Shown: positions 57,443 through 64,000 of the stretch, piece after piece
How the letters are laid out: each line of letters begins with the position of its first letter
Position numbering within the stretch: the first letter of the stretch is position 1
Assembly (NCBI GenBank): GCA_030770425.1
Contig: JASJFT010000213.1
Coordinates: forward strand, 1-64,000
Reading direction: 5' to 3'
DNA: 64,000 nucleotides
Source of the DNA: Darksidea phi
Lineage: Eukaryota > Ascomycota > Dothideomycetes > Pleosporales > Lentitheciaceae
The notes under the pieces: generated by a model
Database searches by the model: none
Told to the model about the DNA's origin: nothing
The model's input: only the letters and a program-made list of their open reading frames with translations
Made by a program: the position numbers and the translations under genes

Positions 57443-60400
57443 TCATTGCCCCTGATAATGATAGTTCTGTTGCGGAGCAGCCATATAAGCCAACTCCTGG
57501 TAAGGTGAAGATTGCTGGAACTGCATCGTGGTTCCAGCATCGAAACCCATGTTCGGTAATCCGTTCGTTGGCACGCTCTGCGGCTCCTGTGAAAAGTACG
57601 CATCATTCGAGTATGGCCCCGAGTCGATTGGGGAATCAGTGAAGATTGACTGCTGCCCAATCGATGATGCGGGCGTCATCGGCACCCGGTTCGCTCCATT
57701 TTGCATGTTCAGGTACGGCTGATTGGGAATCTGCAGGTTGTTGACATAAGTGCCCCTCGCCTTTGCGGGATCCTGTAGCCCTGGATACGTCCTGCCGGTA
57801 TATCCCTGAGCATTTTCGGCTGCGAAAGTGGCATAGCTGCTGCTTTGAACTTGACCCTCGGCCTTGTATGGAACCATCTGCGGGGGCGGATATGTGACGG
57901 CGCCCGATGTCGTTGAAGGGTATTGTCCGAACGACGGATCAATCCCCGGGGCAAGAGTAGAAGTTGGATTGTACCGCGAAGGATTGTCGACTGGCGATCT
58001 GTTCGGGGTGACCGAAAGCTTCCGATTTTCGGGCATTTCTACGACAGGGCTGATGATGGTGTCGGCGTTCATCTGCTTCTGCTCCACGAGTGGCAGAATA
58101 GGCATGCTGATTTGCTCCATGTGTTTGGCAAGATGCACTGTCAGTTTCTTCCATGTAGTGCAAATGTTGCCGCAGAATCGACACGGTTCGTCCTTCGGTT
58201 GCTTCGTAGTGTCGCGACGACACTTTGCGACAAGGCTCCATATGTCATCTACAGACCAGTCAGCTTTTGTGTACGTTAGACATGACGACCTCGTACCTGT
58301 TTCCGCACCAGCGGGCGGGTCCTTGGCCGCCCCTTTGACGGTCCGTTGTCGCGGCTCGGCAATCTTGTGCTCTCGAACAAGGTGCTGAACAAAGTTATCC
58401 TTTCTATAGCATGTGTGATTGCAGTCGGCAATCTGGCACGTCCAGTGTTCTAGCTGTCGATGACGCTCGTTCTCGTGCCTGACCCAGTCGGCCTTGCGCT
58501 TGAAGGACTTGGGCTCACCACAATTCGGGAAGGTGCAAGTGAACGGCTGCACATCCTCATGGACGTGTTTTGTCCAATCAGAAGGCTTGTAAAACTTCTT
58601 GACTTTGAAACATAAGGGACACTCGAACTCGGCGGGGAGGCGCTTGACTGGAGGGAAGGGAACGCCGGGCGGGAAGTTCGCTGCGGCGACACTTCCTTCT
58701 GGAAGACCTTCGCCATCGTCGTCGGACGAACCTGGCGCAGTGACCTGAAAGCCAATGAAAGGTGCATCAGCATCCTGCTTTCCCGCTCGCGGAGCCAACT
58801 GCTGGGACTCGCCGCCGAGATCCGGGCAAAACTTGCCTGACGAACAGCTTCGATTCTTAACCGCATTGAGATGCTTGACTCTAAACTCGAGCAAGCGTTT
58901 GTATCTTCTCGTCTGCTCCTGTGTGATCCGTTCAACCATGTAGTCTGTCAAACGAGGATTGAGCTGACGAGCGTGGGTCTTGAAGCCTTCGTACGTAGGG
59001 ATGATGGGATCTGAGCGGACAGCAAGATCCATTGTTATGCCTTCTTGCATATCGTCGTCATCCTCATCCCCTCCAGGACTTGGCTGCGGAGAGTTTTTAT
59101 TCGTCTCCGCATCTGGCAGTGGCGAAGCAAGCATGGGCATAGGTGGTCCTCCGTGTTGGGTCATGAGTTGAGCAAGGCCGGGTGATTTGCCTAAATCACT
59201 CCTACTCCTAGTTCGTTTAATCGCGTTCTTGGCACCCTGATACCACGTACCGGACGTTGCTGACAGACCCGTGGAACTGGGAGGACCAACGTCTCTTCCC
59301 AGACCTGCAACACTAGTATCTAGTCTGGGTGATTTGGGCCGCCCCCAACTACCCATCCGCTTGGGCTTCTCGAGTGACGGTTCCCGTACCTTCTCGACTC
59401 CAGTGTCAGCAGGTTGTTGCACCGGAATGCTTCCCTTTCGCTTCAGAAGGTTACTGGGTGTACGCTTGGGAAGAATGTTTTCCAGGAAACTTGGACGCCG
59501 CTGTCTCTCCTTGTGCTTTTGCGGGGCTGGTTCAATAACCTTGATGACACCTGGGGCGGCTCGAATACTACCTATATCCGATTCACTTAGGCGGCGTGAA
59601 CCGACAGTAGCAGCAAGTGACGCCCGATCGACTTCTTTCGCGCGTATACGAAAACGCATCATCGCCGCATTCGAGGTCGGCGGCTGATATTGTGTTGATG
59701 TAGTTGACGGCTGTGAAGGTACGTCAACCCAAGGCCGGACAATGGCGCCGAGGATCCGACCATTCTCTATTGGAGGAAAGTAAGAGACTTCTTTATCCAC
59801 CTGGCTGGCTCCGATTTCAATCTCAGCCGGCGGTGAGTCGGGTTCCCGTTGCAATTCTTCATCTTCATCCTCTTCATCATCACAATCGTCAAATTCACTC
59901 GGTTCATTTATATAGACCCCGGGTCCAGGAATACCGGAATCGTCAGGACGATCGAAGTCGGTACGTACACCAAGCCCAAATGCCGGGCCTCGACCTTGAC
60001 GATGTACATCGTTTGTGCTCTTCGCGCGACGACGGGTCGCGAAGGGCTTCAGCAAGCCAGTCGACGTACCTCCTTCTCCCGCTTTGCCGCCGACGTCGCT
60101 CCTCGAAAGCCAATCTTGAACTTCTAGTTTCTTGTCCTCCTTCAGTCTTTGTTCTACGACTTCTTCGATGCTCGGCACCCATGCGTCTCCCATGGCTTGG
60201 CGTTCGTCTGGGTTGAGTCCGGCCTGACCGGATGCTGGACTTGCTAGCCATGATCCATCGTCGTTGCGCTCAGTGTTTCGAACGACCGACTGAACCCGGA
60301 CTTGCTGGCACATGTCGGCATCATCATCATCGTCCGAGGACCCCACATCTGGGAAAGGCGACAGGTGATTTCCCGACCGACGGCTCCCGTAGCTTCGCTT

Positions 60401-61300
60401 GCTCACTGGCCTGCTCACATCTGAAGGCGAAGGCGAATCCCGTCCACTATAGTTCTCCACACGGACGATGGGGCTAGTCAGATGCGAAGCGCGAGGTTGC
60501 GGATTGGCAAGGGTCATGTTGTTAGGGCTGTTGGTTAATGCAGGGCTATGTTGTTGTTGCTTGCTCGGAGTAGATTGTTGAGGCTGGGGGGCGCGACTAG
60601 GTGGTGTCGAGGAAGGATGGTACTCGGTTCCGATATGTTGAAGATTAACCAGACTGGCGTTCCTTGAGGCGTCGTCGGTAACGATGGGGCTGGAGTTACT
60701 GGTTGGACAAGGTGATAGCAATTGGGCATCTAGCCGAGCGTTACTTGGTAGCATTGGCGGCTGGGCGTTCCATATAGCCAAAGTACCGTTGGTTAGAAGA
60801 GACATGTCTCCCTCTCCTTGGTAGTGTTCCGTGAAGCCGAGTTGGGAAAAGGGTTCTTCCAGATAATGGCCGTTGAAGCTCGGTGTCGTGTAGTTGCTAA
60901 GATCCTGATAGTTTGGGTCGCTCATATACCCAGCCTCTGGGCTGAGATGGTCTACGGAGTGCGACGGTGACAGACTGTTGCCGTTTCGACTGTGAGTACC
61001 AGGGGAAAGACTATAGTTCTGTGCCTGCATGTAGGTGCCGACTGAAGAATAAGATGGGTTGATAACATCGGGATGCAACGAAGAGTCGAAGGATGACCCG
61101 TTGTTTGGGGGGTTTGTGCTGCTCATGGGGCCATAGTCCAACGGCTCCGCAGAGTAAATGAACTCGCCTTGGGCATCCGAATGCAGAAGGAATTCGGAGG
61201 GAGCGGGTATAAAGTTGTTTGTCGATCCATCCTCAGGGTGGCGTTTCTCGCGTCGCTCGCCATTGAAAGCCTGCGGCTGGCTATCGACAGTGTGCATCAT
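57443..61300 (-). CDS. Large C2H2 zinc-finger regulator
   Basis: Probable nuclear regulator of about 1269 residues. The first ATG of the open frame is at 61300 (MMHTVDSQPQAFNGERREK). The frame extends upstream only with a non-ATG codon at 61396. Most of the protein is Ser/Pro/Asn-rich and probably disordered, with an acidic run near 59850-59900. The finger block is near residue 889-970: FECPLCFKVKKFYKPSDWTK, then C-x4-C...KADWVRHENERH, then C-x4-C...FVQHLVREH. A further CRFCG...HLAKHM finger follows near 1020. A 48-nt intron at 58249-58296 (GTACGA, CTAAC, CTGTAG) is a multiple of three, so the frame stays open whether or not it is removed. It removes TRSSCLTY... between AETG and DDIWSLV. Confidence 0.82.
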   Translation of the reverse strand: MMHTVDSQPQAFNGERREKRHPEDGSTNNFIPAPSEFLLHSDAQGEFIYSAEPLDYGPMSSTNPPNNGSSFDSSLHPDVINPSYSSVGTYMQAQNYSLSPGTHSRNGNSLSPSHSVDHLSPEAGYMSDPNYQDLSNYTTPSFNGHYLEEPFSQLGFTEHYQGEGDMSLLTNGTLAIWNAQPPMLPSNARLDAQLLSPCPTSNSSPIVTDDASRNASLVNLQHIGTEYHPSSTPPSRAPQPQQSTPSKQQQHSPALTNSPNNMTLANPQPRASHLTSPIVRVENYSGRDSPSPSDVSRPVSKRSYGSRRSGNHLSPFPDVGSSDDDDDADMCQQVRVQSVVRNTERNDDGSWLASPASGQAGLNPDERQAMGDAWVPSIEEVVEQRLKEDKKLEVQDWLSRSDVGGKAGEGGTSTGLLKPFATRRRAKSTNDVHRQGRGPAFGLGVRTDFDRPDDSGIPGPGVYINEPSEFDDCDDEEDEDEELQREPDSPPAEIEIGASQVDKEVSYFPPIENGRILGAIVRPWVDVPSQPSTTSTQYQPPTSNAAMMRFRIRAKEVDRASLAATVGSRRLSESDIGSIRAAPGVIKVIEPAPQKHKERQRRPSFLENILPKRTPSNLLKRKGSIPVQQPADTGVEKVREPSLEKPKRMGSWGRPKSPRLDTSVAGLGRDVGPPSSTGLSATSGTWYQGAKNAIKRTRSRSDLGKSPGLAQLMTQHGGPPMPMLASPLPDAETNKNSPQPSPGGDEDDDDMQEGITMDLAVRSDPIIPTYEGFKTHARQLNPRLTDYMVERITQEQTRRYKRLLEFRVKHLNAVKNRSCSSGKFCPDLGGESQQLAPRAGKQDADAPFIGFQVTAPGSSDDDGEGLPEGSVAAANFPPGVPFPPVKRLPAEFECPLCFKVKKFYKPSDWTKHVHEDVQPFTCTFPNCGEPKSFKRKADWVRHENERHRQLEHWTCQIADCNHTCYRKDNFVQHLVREHKIAEPRQRTVKGAAKDPPAGAETGTRSSCLTYTKADWSVDDIWSLVAKCRRDTTKQPKDEPCRFCGNICTTWKKLTVHLAKHMEQISMPILPLVEQKQMNADTIISPVVEMPENRKLSVTPNRSPVDNPSRYNPTSTLAPGIDPSFGQYPSTTSGAVTYPPPQMVPYKAEGQVQSSSYATFAAENAQGYTGRTYPGLQDPAKARGTYVNNLQIPNQPYLNMQNGANRVPMTPASSIGQQSIFTDSPIDSGPYSNDAYFSQEPQSVPTNGLPNMGFDAGTTMQFQQSSPYQELAYMAAPQQNYHYQGQ

Positions 61301-64000
61301 GTCGAGTAACTCGGGACCGGGAAGGCAGAATCCGGTGTGAATGTGTGTCGAATGAAAGGCGCCGAGTGATGAAGGACCCAAGAAAGCCAGATCCAAGCCA
61401 AGGGAACCGAAGGTAACGTGACTTGCGCGTCTGCTACTCAGGGTGCCATAGTGCTGCCTGGCAGCTTAGGATAGACTTTGCGACAGCTTGATAAGACGGC
61501 CAAGCAGTGCGAACGGCAACAGCGTCGCGACGAGTCAGGATGGGGGCAGAGGGTCGAGGAATGACAAGCAGAGAGACGGAAAATATCGCAGCAGGCGTGG
61601 ATGAAGAGACAACGTTTGACTGATGAAGGCTCGCGATGCGGGATCCGCCTCGCACAGGGATGTTGGAACAGCCGCAGAGGCTAATGGGCAGTGCTAGTCC
61701 TCCACGGGATGGAATGCCCCACGATGCAGAGGGGTGAAATGAGGCGTATGAGCCGCAAGGAACTCTTGGTCGAGGGAGCGCGAGCGGGAGTACAGAGTGT
61801 TTTGCGATGGTGGATAGCTAGCCGCAGCAGTGAGGAAGAAGTCGAGGCACCGGTCAAGGCTGACTCCACATGTCCCTACAGATGCAGACGGGAGGGCTGA
61901 TGCCAAGGCGACGCTGGCGCGAAGAAGCGTGATGTGATAGAGCTTCGTGACGTTGGGAGCGGGAACCGCGTGGATGGACTCCAGGGCCACAGGCAGCGGA
62001 CGCAGCTTGGGAGAGGTCAAGCGCGATGACGAGAGATGTCGGCAAGCTTGACTTGCAACTCGAGGCAGATTTGCAGATGTGCGACACGACACAGCCTCAG
62101 GCGCTGAGAAGCGAGGAGATCAGGGCGCGTGCAGTGGCTATGCCCCACGATGGTGGTGTCTCTCGTGGAGCGTGCCCGTCTTCTTTAATTTGCATGTTCC
62201 GTTCTGCTGCGATTACTCCGCATGTTAAGAAGCACTCGCCGCTCATGCTGGCGCGCTCAGGAGACGCTTTCAACAAGCTTGCCCTCGGCGAGGCCGCGTG
62301 GACGCTCTCTGGCGCTTAGCCGGATGCCGAACGTTCTATATAAGGGAGCCAAGATCTCGCAGATACGGATCTCGAGAGCCGTCACCAGCAGCGCTGTCAT
62401 CTAGCTCGAGCAGATGGTTTTCGCGACGGCAACGACAGCAACAACGAACCCGCCGCACTCTGCGCATACCGTCTGCCCTGTGGGATTCAACGTGCACAGA
62501 GCGATGGTATGAGGGATTCTCGAGCCTCAGCCCTGTCGCGATGCGCACCGGCTCCCGTTTTGCCGTCTGCCGGGGACCCGCTAGGCGTTAGTAGCGGGGC
62601 ACTCGGCGGCTCGAAGGGACAGCAACAAGCTAGCATCTTGCCCTTTCTTACTATGAGGGTTGACAGTTGCGTTGGCGAGTAGGTGGTCGTGTCCTCAAAT
62701 AGCCGGCTAGATCTGCCTCGAGGACCGCCACAGTTCATGCAGCGTTCCAAGAGGCGGCTCTCTCGCCAGTGCCGTATGTGCTGACTATGGTATGGCTTCC
62801 TGGTCTAACACCTACTGTTATATGCCTACGGACATCAGGTCTTCTCTCCGACGCAGATTCTAGCGTCGTTGCTCTATCTCCAGAGCTGGTGTCACCCACA
62901 GGCTGGTGGGTTTCGGAGAGGATATGCTGAAGCTGACTGGGAGTCTCTTTGGATCCTTCTGCTCCCATGATGTCATATTGTGCTTCGATGAGTGTAGGTC
63001 GGTCCCTTCCTCGCTTGATGCTGTGGGATGCTTTGCAGTTTGCTTTCTCTCGAAGACTGACTCTCCCCGCCCTTCGGAGCGGAAAATGCTCCAGAAAAGA
63101 TGGGAAATCGCCCAAGCGTCTCAGGTATCTGTAGCCTGGTAGAGGCTGCAAACGCAGGTACCCGTAGGAACACTGTTTCGAGACGCCCCTTCGAGCTACG
63201 GGGTGGGCCCAAGCACACGCTCAGGAAGAACTGCTTGGTTACACTCAATGCGGACTTCGTGAGTGGCAAGGTTCGTTCATGCGCACCAGAAGTAACGCCT
63301 TCGTCGCATTTTTCGACGTCTCTCGCACCGGAGATGACTGTTGGGAGACTGATGGGTCCATCTCTCAACCAATCAGCCATTTTGGTGTTGGTTGCGATTT
63401 CGAATTGATTGTTGACCGAGTGCGCAGGGTGTCACCATAGCACGAGTGAATCCAACTCTCGCAAGTGAGTAATATTCCTAAGATGTCGTTGCACCCTGTC
63501 ATCTCCGGCGCGAAGACTGTGGTAGGGTGGTGAGGCAGTCTTCTTCACTGCGCGTCGAACCCCATATTCGGTCTCAAATTCTTCTTTGAAATCTTTGAAA
63601 TCTTTGAAATCTTCTCCTTCTGGGGCTGACCCATGCGTGGTATGCGCTTACGAAGTACGCGGGGGTGTCACGGCGGTGGTAAGCCCCGACCTGCAAAGTG
63701 CAACGAGCCCGCGACGATGATGCCCGTGACGGTACATCCCCGCGCGTTTGGTCTGCGCTGCAGTGGACGCAACATAGGGTGTGGAGTGCTTGAGGGAGTG
63801 GTGATGTGAAAATCAGACGGGCGTGAGGCTCTTGATCCTGACGCGTAATTTTAACCGCGCACGGGGGAGAGGAAGGTGCACCCGCGTGCGGAGGTAGCTG
63901 GACCCTTGGTCGGGCAAAAGGGCACTAGAACGGCACATGGACAACGAACCATCTACCACCGGACGGTAAGCCATGGCGACAGACACCGAGGCGCATATCC
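61301..64000. other. Upstream region of the large C2H2 gene, no further gene supported
   Basis: The part next to 61300 is the promoter and leader of the C2H2 gene. Minus frames at 61694-62092 and 62973-63380 (starting MADWLRDGP) are open but unrecognised and unsupported by splice signals. A 9-base repeat is annotated separately. The last kilobase is T/C/G mixed without clear features. Confidence 0.4.
63583..63611. repeat. Nine-base tandem repeat
   Basis: Three consecutive copies of TCTTTGAAA followed by a partial copy lie at 63583-63611. Confidence 0.9.

Noticed and set aside
1..64000. Secondary-metabolite cluster, CRISPR array, tRNA or intact transposon
   Set aside because: I found no PKS/NRPS/terpene genes, regularly spaced direct repeats, tRNA B-box-like pair or transposase/reverse-transcriptase motifs.

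Overview
The window is nuclear DNA of a filamentous ascomycete (Pezizomycotina, probably Dothideomycetes). Genes lie singly on both strands and are interrupted by short introns, mostly 47-60 nt with GTAAGT/GTACGT-like donors and CTAAC/CTGAC branch sites. Families typical of this group are present: Sla1, Erg26, a Dal5-type MFS carrier, a secreted GH3 beta-glucosidase, and several C2H2/bHLH regulators with long low-complexity tails. No tRNA, rRNA, CRISPR array or intact transposon was recognised. Exon limits were worked out by hand from splice signals and frame continuity, and spliced lengths are given where they close in frame.

Layout. 1-8.3 kb: a 71-base poly-C at the window edge, then a bHLH transcription factor on the minus strand with a long G/C-rich upstream region holding tandem repeats. 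8.3-9.7 kb: an F-box-like protein. 12-14.5 kb: C2H2 regulator. 16.3-23.6 kb: a dense block of conserved housekeeping genes: borealin/Nbl1, Rpn10, TRAPP subunit Trs23, a two-domain ubiquitin-conjugating enzyme and Erg26. 24.3-32 kb: a looser stretch with a small orphan gene, a broken SRPK-like kinase, a UBE3D-like E2-binding protein, a broken F-box protein and a heavily decayed DEDDh exonuclease. 32.7-40.2 kb: MFS carrier, Sla1 and a CYSTM protein. 43.3-45.9 kb: GH3 beta-glucosidase. 47.6-52.8 kb: an Arg/Ser-rich protein and the oligosaccharyltransferase subunit Stt3. 53.0-61.3 kb: two more C2H2 regulators in tandem.

The genes do not form an operon-like pathway. Two loose themes appear. Several genes act in ubiquitin biology (Rpn10, the double-UBC E2, the UBE3D-like protein, F-box genes). 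Three C2H2 regulators and one bHLH regulator share the window, two of the C2H2 genes carrying the same DWxRHEN-type finger. I found no convincing new multigene system. The most unusual observations are a start codon split by an intron in Trs23, a kinase relic whose stop codon sits in the UGA-CUA-G readthrough context, the decay of three neighbouring genes, the two-UBC-domain E2 with a GC-AG intron, and a C-terminal Cys/His tail on one C2H2 protein that appears only after splicing.
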